Of a stretch of 64,000 nucleotides of DNA, positions 33,862-42,225 are shown piece after piece. The stretch lies in NCBI GenBank assembly GCA_035502775.1, contig DATJUB010000049.1, positions 1 to 64,000 on the forward strand, read 5' to 3'. Position numbers and translations under genes: made by a program. The notes below the pieces were generated by a model. The model worked only from the letters and a program-made list of their open reading frames with translations, was not told the origin of the DNA and did not search any database. Origin of the DNA: 67-14 sp035502775 (GTDB lineage: Bacteria; Actinomycetota; Thermoleophilia; Solirubrobacterales; 70-9). Position 1 is the stretch's first letter, and every line of letters begins with the position of its first letter.

Positions 33862-35658
33862 ATGGTGATGCCGTTCCGGGAGAAAACTCAGGGGGTAGTT
33901 GTGAAGGGAATCACGTTCGGGGAGAGTCGAATCATGCGTCTGGCGCTGCTTTGCGGCCTGGTGTGGATGCTCGTGCACGCATCGATGGCCTCACGGTCGG
34001 ATGCGGCTGAAATGGAGACGCCCTTCTCCGAGATCGTGTACTCGAACGCCGGGCGCATCGCGGTGTCGAACGGGGATGGCGGCGAGCGGCGCCTGCTCAC
34101 GAACCGGGGGAAGTTCCCGGCGGACGCGCGGGACGCCGCGCCGGAGTTTTCACCCAACGGATCCAGGATCGTGTTCGTCAGGTCCGCCACGCCCGATGTC
34201 CCCGGTGGCAAGGACCTGATGCTGATGGACCGCGACGGGGGAGATCTTCACTCGATCCTCCGGTACGGCGGGGATCCGGACCTGGGGGAGCCTTCCGTGC
34301 GCGATCCCAGCTGGTCACCGGACGGGAACTCGATCTACTTCATCGAGTATGCGGACGGCCGGCAGTCGGTCAAGCGGCTGCGACTCGACGGATCCGGGAC
34401 GAGCACCGTCTTCGAGAACAGGTATGAGCCGCTCGGCATCACCGATGTGGACCCTTCGCCCGACGGCGAACGGCTGATCGTCGGTCTGGAGGGGTGGAGG
34501 AGAAGCAACGGCAAGCAGTTCTCGCGGACCTATTCGGTCGATATCGGGACCGGGCAGGCATCTCTGCTCGCCAGGGAGGCATCCTTCGGCGACTGGTCGC
34601 CCGATGGTTCGCGGATCGTGTTCGACCGGAGGCGGGAACCGGCCGACGCTCTCTGCTGGCAGGGACGCTGCTCGTCCATATCCGAGCTTTTCGTCATGAA
34701 CTCGGATGGATCCGGCGCACGGCGGCTCATCCGGGGCAAGCGATCGTGGCGGGCGACGGCCGCCCGCTGGTCCCCGGACGGGTCAAGGATCTCCTTCACC
34801 TCCGGCCGGAACGGCGCCAGTGAGATCTACACGGTGAAACCGGACGGGTCATGTGCCGCATTCCTCACGAACGGTTCACCGGAGAGCTATCAGGGATCCT
34901 GGAATCCGGCCGGGACCGGTCCGGCCGGACGCGCGGGCTGTGGCGAAGCCGATGCCCGCCCGCTGATCGAGTATCCGGCCCGGAATCTCGGCGGGATATT
35001 CGGACAGCCCCACATGTGGCTCGGAGAGCGATATCTGGGCAACGCGACCAGTGGGGGACAGGATCCCGACCCCGAGTGGGAAGTGATCCCCGGGCTGGAT
35101 GACTACATCTTCTACCAGGAGTGTCTGAGCTTCGAGCCGGCGAACTGCGAGTACGGCGTGAACGTGATCACCGAACCGGTCTGTCGAGCGTTGCCGAGGG
35201 TGTTCCCTCTCTGGAATCAGGTTGTGTACAAGGGCATGGTCAGCCGTCGTGGCGCCCTCGTGCTCTTCACCGGCTGGAAAGGCGAGAAGGGGGTGGCCGA
35301 GGCACAGGTGCTGAGCGGCGGCCGATCGATAGTTCTGGGTTCCGATGGCCCGAGCAGCTGGCACAACGAGTTTCCCCGCCGCCGGTTCCTGCGCATGGTC
35401 GATCGTCTGCGGCCGGTATGGCAGACATCCGGCGCAGACGGAAGGCTGCCGCGGGCGGAGTTGGCACCGAAGATGCTGAACATGTTCCGCAAGGTACTGC
35501 GGCTCCGCCGGCACAACTCTTTCGAGGCCACGGCACGGAAAGCGGGGATGTCCAGGCAGACACTGCGGTACCAGCTGGCTACCGCCGAAGATATTCGGAG
35601 GCTCGGACCGGTCGGCGCCGCGAAGGGCTGCGTTCCGAAGCGCGGCTCAGTGGGCTAG
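33862..35658 (+). CDS. Secreted TolB-like beta-propeller protein with C-terminal helix-turn-helix-like end
   Basis: About 598 residues. Five propeller-type repeats are visible: EFSPNGSRIVFVRS, SWSPDGNSIYFIEY, DPSPDGERLIVGL, DWSPDGSRIVFDR and RWSPDGSRISFTS. GGGAGGA ahead of ATG 33862 supports that start; ATG 33934, which opens a neat signal peptide (MRLALLCGLVWMLVHASMAS), also has a ribosome site. The middle part after residue 400 has several cysteines (CLSFEPANC). The last 60 residues contain SFEATARKAGMSRQTLRYQL, which looks like a DNA-binding helix-turn-helix, odd in an exported protein. Confidence 0.75.
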   Translation: MVMPFREKTQGVVVKGITFGESRIMRLALLCGLVWMLVHASMASRSDAAEMETPFSEIVYSNAGRIAVSNGDGGERRLLTNRGKFPADARDAAPEFSPNGSRIVFVRSATPDVPGGKDLMLMDRDGGDLHSILRYGGDPDLGEPSVRDPSWSPDGNSIYFIEYADGRQSVKRLRLDGSGTSTVFENRYEPLGITDVDPSPDGERLIVGLEGWRRSNGKQFSRTYSVDIGTGQASLLAREASFGDWSPDGSRIVFDRRREPADALCWQGRCSSISELFVMNSDGSGARRLIRGKRSWRATAARWSPDGSRISFTSGRNGASEIYTVKPDGSCAAFLTNGSPESYQGSWNPAGTGPAGRAGCGEADARPLIEYPARNLGGIFGQPHMWLGERYLGNATSGGQDPDPEWEVIPGLDDYIFYQECLSFEPANCEYGVNVITEPVCRALPRVFPLWNQVVYKGMVSRRGALVLFTGWKGEKGVAEAQVLSGGRSIVLGSDGPSSWHNEFPRRRFLRMVDRLRPVWQTSGADGRLPRAELAPKMLNMFRKVLRLRRHNSFEATARKAGMSRQTLRYQLATAEDIRRLGPVGAAKGCVPKRGSVG

Positions 35659-36917
35659 GGCCGCCGTTCCCGCGAGCGTTTCGCCTCGTACATCGAACGA
35701 TCGGCCGCGGAGAGGACTTCGTCCATGCTGCCGGTCGACGCATCGATCAGGGCCGAGCCGATGCTGGCCCTGCAGCTGATCGCGCGGCCCTCGGGTTCGA
35801 AGCGCAGGCTGTCGAAGTGCGCGGTCAGCTCGGCCACCAGGTTTTCGGCCCGGCGGGCGTCGGCTCCGAGCAGGATCACCGTGAACTCGTCGCCGCCCAG
35901 CCTGGCGACCAGGTCGGTCGATCGGATCCGTGCGGTGATCTGGCGCCCGACGAAATTGAGCAGGTCGTCCCCGGTCGAGTGACCATGGGTGTCGTTCACC
36001 GACTTGAAGTCGTCGAGGTCGATCATCAGGAGGGCGGCGGTCTCCCCGTAGCGGCGGGATCGTTCGATCTGATCCTCGAGGGTGCGGTCGAAACGGCGGC
36101 GGTTGGCGAGGCCGGTCAGCGGGTCCTCGCCGGCCACGCGCCGCAGTTCGAGCTCGAGTTCCCTTCGCTCGGAGATGTCCTGGATCTGGGCGATCAGGTG
36201 GAGGGGACGATCCTCGCCGTCCCGGACGACCGAGGTGGCGATCATCGCCCAGATTTCCCGTTGATCCTTGCCGTGGATGCGTTTCTCGGCCGTGTAGGTG
36301 TTCAGTTCACCGGAGATCAGCCGGTTGGTCATGCCGAGATCGCGTTCGTGATCCTCCGTGGGAATCATGTCCTGGAAGCGAAGCTGCGCGATCTCTTCCG
36401 GCGTGTATCCGGTGATCCGGTTGAAGGCGGGGTTGACCCGGACCAGGGTGCCGTCCAGCGCGACCATCGCCATGCCGATCGGCGCCTTGGTGAACGCCGC
36501 TTCGAAGGAGCCGGTCAAGACGCGCAGCTCCTGCTCGGCGATCATGCGTTCCGCCACGTCCTGCGAGGCGAGCGTACCGCCGATCACGGCGCCGTCCGAC
36601 CTGAGCGGATCGACGTCGAGCCAATGCAGGCAGTCCCCGTCCGAAAACGGCATCTGGAAGGAGCTGCGGACACCGTTCAGCGCCCCCTTGAGGGCGGCTT
36701 CGAGCTTGCCCCACATGGAGGGAGGCAACGCGTCGGCCAGCGGACGGCCGATCATCGCTTCGGGATCGACGTCAACGGAGTGGGGAGGATCCCCTTCACA
36801 GGAGATCACCCGAAGATCGGTGTCATAGACCAGCACCGAAAGGCCGGGAAGGGTGCCGGAAGCCCCCGAATGCCAGGCCTGAAGCGGATCCAGCGAGTCT
36901 TTGAGCCTGGAGGACAT
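35655..36917 (-). CDS. PAS-PAS-GGDEF diguanylate cyclase
   Basis: A 420-residue soluble signalling protein. Two PAS-type domains (about 20-125 and 130-255) precede a GGDEF domain. The active site is RLGGDEFTVIL, with DPLTGLANRRRFD at its front and an inhibitory RxxD site (RSTD) five residues ahead of GGDEF. It should make cyclic di-GMP from GTP and be subject to product inhibition. The PAS ligand is unknown. It overlaps the propeller gene by four bases tail to tail. Confidence 0.93.
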   Translation of the reverse strand: MSSRLKDSLDPLQAWHSGASGTLPGLSVLVYDTDLRVISCEGDPPHSVDVDPEAMIGRPLADALPPSMWGKLEAALKGALNGVRSSFQMPFSDGDCLHWLDVDPLRSDGAVIGGTLASQDVAERMIAEQELRVLTGSFEAAFTKAPIGMAMVALDGTLVRVNPAFNRITGYTPEEIAQLRFQDMIPTEDHERDLGMTNRLISGELNTYTAEKRIHGKDQREIWAMIATSVVRDGEDRPLHLIAQIQDISERRELELELRRVAGEDPLTGLANRRRFDRTLEDQIERSRRYGETAALLMIDLDDFKSVNDTHGHSTGDDLLNFVGRQITARIRSTDLVARLGGDEFTVILLGADARRAENLVAELTAHFDSLRFEPEGRAISCRASIGSALIDASTGSMDEVLSAADRSMYEAKRSRERRP

Positions 36918-37055
36918 GGCCCCAAGCTAGCACCGGCAGGGTCGGTGGAACGTGAGTTTCGTACTGGAATCGGAAAGCCCGTGCTGCGTTCCGGGCGGCT
37001 GGTCTCGGACCGATCCGTATCCTGTCCAAAGTTGAAATCGAATACGGGGGACAGC

Positions 37056-37223
37056 TTGAAAGAGTCGAGTTGCGGAGTTCAGTCGGTCTTGCCGACGGTA
37101 GGTGCGTTGTGTCTTGTCGTTGCCCTTGCCGTGATGATGATCGGCCTCACCGGAAACGCATCCGCCGGCACCGTCGAGGGGTGCTGTGACGAACTCGTCT
37201 CTCGTGCAGCTTCCTTCAAGTAA
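37056..37223 (+). CDS. Possible small exported peptide
   Basis: A 55-residue frame from TTG 37056 with GGGGGA five bases ahead. Its product has one long hydrophobic stretch (ALCLVVALAVMMIGLTG) followed by NASAG, which looks like a signal peptide with cleavage after ASA, and a short mature part with a double cysteine (EGCCDELVSRAAS). No homologue recognised. It sits at the left edge of the low-GC region. Confidence 0.45.
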   Translation: MKESSCGVQSVLPTVGALCLVVALAVMMIGLTGNASAGTVEGCCDELVSRAASFK

Positions 37224-37392
37224 CAACCTGCAGGAAACTCCAAAACACGAGATGGCGCGAAGTCTCGTTGCAATGCATTGTGAAACGTCACTGAAATGAC
37301 AATTTGTGCGTCACGACGTGTCACTCGACTCGTACCATGGAGGTGGGGAGTTACATTTCTCCTGCGAGTCCCATCAAGAACTACGGATCAAG

Positions 37393-37571
37393 TCAGAAGA
37401 CAGTTCGATCGTCGCCGAGTTCTCGTTCGACAAGCTTCACGATGGAGGCTTTCCCAGAACCCCATCGTCCTGTCAGTCCAACAACGAATCCTCGCGCGAG
37501 CCTGCGGACCGCGCACAAACCGCGAGCTCTCTGACGAGCTCGGAACGATCCGGCAGATCGTGCTCCTCCAT
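37393..37571 (-). pseudogene. Remnant of a KAP-type P-loop NTPase (5' end, frameshifted)
   Basis: From ATG 37571, with GGAGAGG ahead of it, the frame reads MEEHDLPDRSELVRELAVC and on to REDS, then stops at 37473. The next frame carries on with FVVGLTGRWGSGKASIVKLV and RELGDDRTVF until a stop at 37393. One base added near 37485 joins the two into the N-terminus of a KAP-family NTPase. The P-loop is GRWGSGKA, where KAP proteins have Ser or Thr after the lysine. Nothing resembling the rest of the family follows. It begins 24 bases after the DUF2510 frame on the same strand. Confidence 0.6.
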
Positions 37572-37594
37572 GTGGCCCTCTCCAGAGGATCTTG

Positions 37595-37927
37595 TCAGGG
37601 AAGCCTGATCACGCTCGCTTGGCTACTCCCGGAGTCTTCGTCCACAAAGCATCCGTTGTAGGCCCAAGCCAATCCGCCGCCGACAATCAGGATGCACACA
37701 AAAACGTAGGCTCGTGTACGCCAATCCCTTCTCCGGGGTCCAATTTGGCGATCGCCGAGTTCGCTCCGAGGCTTGGATTCGTCGGACCAGGTATCGCCGT
37801 CCCACAGCCTTGCTCTCGTCGGATCATTTGGATCCTCTTTCCATCCAACCTCGCGATTTGCCGGTTCAGGTGGGTGTTCGCTTCCTGGTGAGATGGGGCC
37901 TCCTGGTTGAAACTGAGTGGATTTTTT
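37595..37927 (-). pseudogene. DUF2510 plus membrane-span protein lacking a start codon
   Basis: An open frame of 110 codons ending at 37595. It contains WKEDPNDPTRARLWDGDTWS, a clear match to the DUF2510 pattern, then a basic linker and a membrane span (AYVFVCILIVGGGLAWAY) with a short tail. There is no ATG, GTG or TTG before the domain. A TAG at 37928-37930 separates it from an in-frame TTG six codons upstream (near 37945) that has GAGGA ahead. A nonsense mutation or a lost start would explain this. Confidence 0.55.
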
Positions 37928-38007
37928 CTACGGGCCTTCGAGCGGCAAGATCCTCGCGGGATCCTTGGATGGAGTTAGTGACCTTCCGACGGTCCAAAGC
38001 GAGAAGG

Positions 38008-38038
38008 GAGTGAACCAGACAACTTGTCTGGTTCACTC
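38008..38038. terminator. Perfect 15-bp inverted repeat
   Basis: Arms 38008-38022 and 38024-38038 are exact reverse complements with a single base between. In RNA this would be a stem of about 12-13 bp. It lies downstream of the secreted-protein gene at 38180 and upstream of the DUF2510 frame. No T run follows on either strand, so a protein-binding site or a mobile-element end is also possible. Confidence 0.5.
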
Positions 38039-38179
38039 TTGCTCGATCCTCTCGTTCAGCCAGATGACCCGTCTGTACTGATGAGATCAGTCGGCCCGAC
38101 CACTAGCTTTATCCACGGGTAGTAGTTCTTGTAGGTACCCACGACTGGAAGTTCGGTCGAGACATGGCGTTTGCTGCGA

Positions 38180-39538
38180 TCAGCAGCGCGGGCAGTCGGC
38201 AACCATCAGATCGGTGATGGAGCCTCCAGACAAACTGGCTTCTCCCCAGGCAATCATCGCGCTGGATCCTGAACTGACTATCTGAGCAGGAGCGATGGAT
38301 TCGGTGGTACTCGGTTGGCCGACAAGTTTGCTCGGACCAAGGGATCCGCCGGCAAAGCGCGCCGAGACTAGACTGAAGTCGGTCAGGTCTTGCCACAGTA
38401 TCTGTATGCCGGATCGCCCTAGCGCCGCTGCCCCCAGCAGATACACGGTTGACGGATCAACAGGGAGGATTACCGGAGGCGTGGGTGCACTGCGTCTGGT
38501 TGTCTGAGAGAGGCTGACTGACAGGGGCCGCATCGCCCCACCAGGCTGTTCGCTTAGGTCTGTCCAAATCACGCTCGCCACGCCTGTCCGACTGATGGTG
38601 AGGATTCCCGATACCGCTGAGACTGATTTGCGATTTAGGACTTTGCTGGGACGGAACCACCCTTTGAGCCGCTTTGTGCTCAGGCGAACTGTCTGATGAG
38701 TGCCCGCTGAGCCGCCGACAAGGAGGTACGAATTTCCAAACACGTCTCGCTCAATCTGGATTCCCGATGTTGGACATTTTGTTCCGGGTACTGGCCGAGA
38801 TCTTGCGAATCCACTCCGTCCATCGGCCTCAGCGACCCGAGCTGGTTCGCGGCCTGCGGGGTCAAACATGGGGCACTTTCCGCTCCACGCGACGGAGGCT
38901 CGTCCATTCTTGCCTGCCGCCACGGAGATGTAGTTTCCGATGCCTGGAACACCCAAGTCGATTCGTCGCCATGCTTGAAACTTCCTCTTGCCTGGCATTC
39001 TGACTGCCGCAAACACACTCTTATGTCCTTTGACGAGGCGTACTCCCGCGGCGACGGTCGTACCGTCGCTGCCCACGTCGAGGTTTACGCCCCAAAAGGA
39101 AGCGTTGGAAATGGCTTTCGGCTTGGACCAAGCGCCCGACGGACCTCGGAACGCTGCCATGGTCTTGCCGCTACGACTCACCCAGGAGAGAGCTGTATGG
39201 CCACGTGATCCGACCGCGAGATTTGCACCACTGGAGCCTGGCCCACCGATCTTGACCGGGGAGCCAAAACCAGCGCCGTAGGAAGCTCGGACCCTGACGA
39301 TGATTCCAACGTCCGATTGTGTTGGGGAGGAGCCGCCGGTCGGCATATCGCGAACCGGGGGAGACCACACAACGACCGCGTATCCATTTGGTCCCAAGCC
39401 GGCAACCGGCGTGCTGATCTTCTCGCCGACGGCGGTGATTGCCTGCGGTTCGGACCAACTGTCTGCTTGGGCTTGCACCGCGCCTGCGGTGCAAGCCCAA
39501 AGGCAAACAACGAAAACGGACAGGCGCAGACTTGGCAT
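38180..39538 (-). CDS. Secreted beta-rich protein of unknown function
   Basis: A 452-residue protein with a signal peptide (LRLSVFVVCLWACTAGAVQA) and a mature part of repeating short blocks such as GLGPNGYAVVVWS, AVGSRGHTALSWVS, DVGSDGTTVAAGV and AAGKNGRASVAWSG, spaced about 50 residues. This suggests a beta-propeller. It ends in two cysteines (ADCPRC). No catalytic motif is visible. The codon use is less GC-rich than in the flanks outside 37-47 kb. The signal-peptide coding region contains a strong hairpin (39468-39501). Confidence 0.7.
   Translation of the reverse strand: MPSLRLSVFVVCLWACTAGAVQAQADSWSEPQAITAVGEKISTPVAGLGPNGYAVVVWSPPVRDMPTGGSSPTQSDVGIIVRVRASYGAGFGSPVKIGGPGSSGANLAVGSRGHTALSWVSRSGKTMAAFRGPSGAWSKPKAISNASFWGVNLDVGSDGTTVAAGVRLVKGHKSVFAAVRMPGKRKFQAWRRIDLGVPGIGNYISVAAGKNGRASVAWSGKCPMFDPAGREPARVAEADGRSGFARSRPVPGTKCPTSGIQIERDVFGNSYLLVGGSAGTHQTVRLSTKRLKGWFRPSKVLNRKSVSAVSGILTISRTGVASVIWTDLSEQPGGAMRPLSVSLSQTTRRSAPTPPVILPVDPSTVYLLGAAALGRSGIQILWQDLTDFSLVSARFAGGSLGPSKLVGQPSTTESIAPAQIVSSGSSAMIAWGEASLSGGSITDLMVADCPRC
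39468..39501. repeat. 15-bp perfect hairpin inside the signal-peptide coding region
   Basis: Arms 39468-39482 and 39487-39501 are exact reverse complements with a four-base loop (GCCT). On the minus strand it lies about 12 codons after the start of the secreted-protein gene and could slow translation of its message. Confidence 0.6.
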
Positions 39539-39563
39539 GCCTACCTAAACCCGCACAACGTTC

Positions 39564-40774
39564 TCACGGTGCGGTTAGAAGCGAAGCATTCATCGCCCAT
39601 AGCGCGAAGCTGATGTGGCCGAAAATTGAGTCGCCTGGGTTGGCGCTCGCACAACCTGCCGGTCCAACTCGGCCAGATGAGATTCCCATCGCTTCGGTAC
39701 CCGAGATCACCGGTCCACCACTATCTCGGTCGTCGGTGCAAGCCGTAGACCTAAAGAAACCAGTCCCATGATCCACGTAGTCCGGCATGTAGCTCTTGCT
39801 GAGCACGTTTCCGCAGGTTCGACCTGAAGTGATTCCGAGCTTGCATACCGTCCAACCCAAGGGCACGGAATCTGCCGAACGGAAACTCTCGACCGGATAC
39901 TGCTGATCTTCCTGCGTCCGGTAGACCCACGGATATCCGGTGAATGAGTTTCCAATGTTGCTCATCTCCACGTCGACGAGTCCGTACATCAGCCGATTCT
40001 GCACCGAGCCGAATTGAATTGGGGCATTCAAGCCGTGGTAACGCGGGTTTCCAACGCTATTCGAGCAGTGACCAGCTGACAGCATCTTGATTGCGCTGCC
40101 CTGATAGACGGTGAAGCCTGTGGTGCAATTGTCGTAGTTGAAATCCGAGTTCTTACGGGCGGCGACGCCTCCCCTCAGTGCGAGGCCGCATCTCCTCCTA
40201 CTCAGGCAAGAGGTCGGTTCGGAAATGGGACCTTGCTTGACGGTTACTGCCGAGCCGTACCTTTCTCTGAAGTGCCTCTCCGCGTTTGGCCCTGACTTTT
40301 CAATTGTCACGACTACGCGACTTGACTTGACATCGATGTCTATGTCGTAGTGACCGCCGTTGGGTCCGTTTGCTCCGTCGACTCCTTGTTGGGTCAGGGT
40401 CCTTTCGTCCCCAATTTGGTCCTGAATGGTCTTGAGACTCCGGAAGGAGATCTCAGAGTCCACGGGACGAAGCAGGTTGGGTTCGGGAAATTGCTCAGAC
40501 AGCTCTTTGACTTTGTCTTCTGCACCAGTGGTGAAGGCGACAAAGACGCCATTCTCGATCTTGCCATCCACTATCCAAGACCGGTGAACTCGTCGGGCCA
40601 TCTCTTTGACGCCAAAGGCTCAAGTGAACGGACCGCTTCCTCGAGCCTCTCATTCGAATTGGAAGGCGCGTCCTTGCCTTCAGCGATTCCCACGAGAGAA
40701 ATCACGGCTGCCGTACCGAGAGCAACTGAGGCAATCAGGGCGGCCAGGATCGTCAAATTTGGTCGGTAGATCAT
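39564..40774 (-). pseudogene. Secreted trypsin-like serine protease split by a one-base frameshift
   Basis: The gene starts at ATG 40774 with a signal peptide (NLTILAALIASVALGTAAVI) and the beginning of a pro-region, then stops at 40571. The rest, through 39564, is in another frame. Inserting one base in CTTGG at 40576-40577 gives EFTGLWIVDGKIENGVFVAF, a smooth pro-domain as in streptogrisin-type (S1E) proteases. The catalytic triad is visible: His in LSAGHCS, Asp in LVDVEMS and Ser in DRDSGGPV. Restored length is about 400 residues. Either a recent pseudogene or a sequencing error. Confidence 0.8.
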
Positions 40775-41070
40775 TACCTTTCCCTTCGGAACTCCATCGT
40801 GGACGTTCGGTCGAGCATATGGGAAGTCCATCGACTGTCGGCCTAGCCGGTCTCCGAAGATGCAACCGACTCCGGCCGAGTGGTCGCATGCTCGCGGTCG
40901 ACACGTCTCCAGATGTTGAGGCTCTCTTCACTGTGCTTGTCCAAGGCGTACATGTTCCATCGTGGCCGTCACATACCGGCGCCGGCGACACATGGTCTGA
41001 GGCATCGGCGATGGGCCGTGCTTTGGGGTCGCGTACCAAGGTGCCGGGTGAAGGAGCCCCGGCGGTCCTT
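40775..41070. other. Intergenic stretch with no recognised gene
   Basis: About 296 bases between the protease start and the toxin stop. Open frames here have no ribosome site and a low-complexity product. Nothing convincing seen beyond the protease ribosome site. Confidence 0.5.
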
Positions 41071-41496
41071 TCAAGGCGGAGCAGTGGACGGTTGCGGCGA
41101 AACGACATCAAAACCGGCGGCGCGGGCGGCGTCTAGAAATCGGTTGTCATAACTCATGAAGTGGCGGAGATGGGCTTGGATCTCGATAGCGGTGGCGAGA
41201 TGAATGGCATCGAGTGACCTGACCGACACAGGCGGAATCCTGGCTGCACGTGCGCGCACGGCTCTTGTCAGAGGGAGCAAGATCATCCGTTCCAAGAGAT
41301 CGGAGGCTTCCGGCAGCAGGTCACGGTCAACTCGCGCGACAGCTCTCAGCAACTCGACTTCAGAGATTTCGTTCGAAGTCAGCTGCAGGTTTGATTCTCC
41401 GAGATACCTTACGAGAGCCGCGCTTTCCGGTTCATTCACGACCAACTTGACGAGCGCCGAAGTGTCCGCGTAGAGCGGATCCCGAAGCTCAGCCAA
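41071..41496 (-). CDS. VapC-type PIN-domain toxin
   Basis: A 141-residue PIN nuclease. The acidic residues expected at the active site are present: Asp in LYADTSALVK, Glu in NEISEVELLR, Asp in SLDAIHLATA and Asp in MSYDNRF. Such toxins cut tRNA or other RNA when freed from their antitoxin. The start is taken at TTG 41496, just ahead of the conserved domain and overlapping the antitoxin gene by eight bases, with GAAGAG ahead. A longer frame exists upstream but lies within the antitoxin gene. Confidence 0.85.
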   Translation of the reverse strand: MAELRDPLYADTSALVKLVVNEPESAALVRYLGESNLQLTSNEISEVELLRAVARVDRDLLPEASDLLERMILLPLTRAVRARAARIPPVSVRSLDAIHLATAIEIQAHLRHFMSYDNRFLDAARAAGFDVVSPQPSTAPP

Positions 41497-41812
41497 GGTT
41501 CTCTTCGCGCTGTTCGTTGAGAGCCTTCGTGCCACGATACGGGTCAGTGTCGTCCGATACGGATCTATCGTCGCGTCGAGCAAGGAACTCGCTGAGATCG
41601 CCGCGAGATGGTCTGACTCCGGGGATGGCCAAAAGCTGTTGCACATTCGACTCACGGCCGACGCTCTGAGTGAGACTCTCCGCGCCGATTATCGCCAGTT
41701 CCCGAAGCAGACCCGCGGCACTGCGGTCCGGATACTCGACTGCGGCCCTGTCCAGAACCTCGGAGAGGTGGGAATCCACGACAACGGCAATTCTGCGGTG
41801 TTTGGTCGGCAC
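41489..41812 (-). CDS. Ribbon-helix-helix-like antitoxin
   Basis: A 107-residue protein whose N-terminus (HRRIAVVVDSHLSEVLDRAA) looks like a ribbon-helix-helix DNA-binding domain, followed by a charged C-terminal half that would bind the toxin. The gene directly precedes and overlaps the PIN toxin gene. The GTG at 41812 appears leaderless, with TACACT six bases ahead. It probably represses its own operon. Confidence 0.7.
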   Translation of the reverse strand: MPTKHRRIAVVVDSHLSEVLDRAAVEYPDRSAAGLLRELAIIGAESLTQSVGRESNVQQLLAIPGVRPSRGDLSEFLARRDDRSVSDDTDPYRGTKALNEQREENLG

Positions 41813-41818
41813 GATCCG

Positions 41819-41824
41819 AGTGTA
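41819..41824 (-). promoter_or_regulatory. -10 box for the toxin-antitoxin operon
   Basis: TACACT on the minus strand ends six bases before GTG 41812, fitting a leaderless transcript. Confidence 0.45.
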
Positions 41825-41850
41825 GCACCGCAGTGTGACACCTCATGTTT

Positions 41851-41878
41851 ATGCGCGATAATGTCGGTTATGTAAAGT
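41851..41878 (+). other. dif-like XerC/XerD recombination site
   Basis: A 28-bp site with arms ATGCGCGATAA and TTATGTAAAGT around the six-base centre TGTCGG. Against the actinobacterial dif consensus as I recall it, 21 of 28 positions agree, with most differences in the centre. The right arm is close to the XerD-binding half of known dif sites. It lies 39 bases upstream of the antitoxin gene, inside the accessory region. Confidence 0.5.
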
Positions 41879-41932
41879 TGGAACGGTGGGTCGCGCTTGC
41901 CCGGACTGCTGTTCTTGTGCAGCGACTCGTGT

Positions 41933-41997
41933 TTGTCACCGCCAACGACACCGTTTTGTCACTGACGGCGACACCAAATGTCACTGACTGCGATCGC
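41933..41997. repeat. Three imperfect tandem repeats of about 23 bp
   Basis: Units begin at 41933, 41956 and 41978. The first two share TTGTCAC, then a variable middle and CGACACC; the third keeps TGTCACTGAC and diverges. Serial repeats like these occur near ends of some transposons and at protein-binding arrays. Confidence 0.5.
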
Positions 41998-42225
41998 ACG
42001 ACGCTGCGTCCCAGCTGTGGCAGCGTCTTGGTTGATCCGTCTAGCTGGCCGAGACCGTTGACCGAAACGGTCACGTCTACTGAGAGCTGCGTCGGTGTAC
42101 CTGCCAGCTGGAGCGTTGGATTCGGTACGGACTGCATCCATGGCAAGCGATGGTGACGGTCAGGCCGGACAGAAGCGCTGCCTAGAGGTCGAGCACTGGC
42201 ACCCGCGAATTCAGACGTTCTCTCG
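41998..42225. other. Intergenic stretch with no recognised gene
   Basis: Between the repeats and the next stop codon several overlapping frames are open on both strands, but none has a start with a ribosome site and a recognisable product. Confidence 0.4.

Noticed and set aside
35659..37055. Long plus-strand frame running from the propeller gene region to the small peptide at 37056
   Set aside because: Antisense to the GGDEF protein; only its last 55 codons look real.
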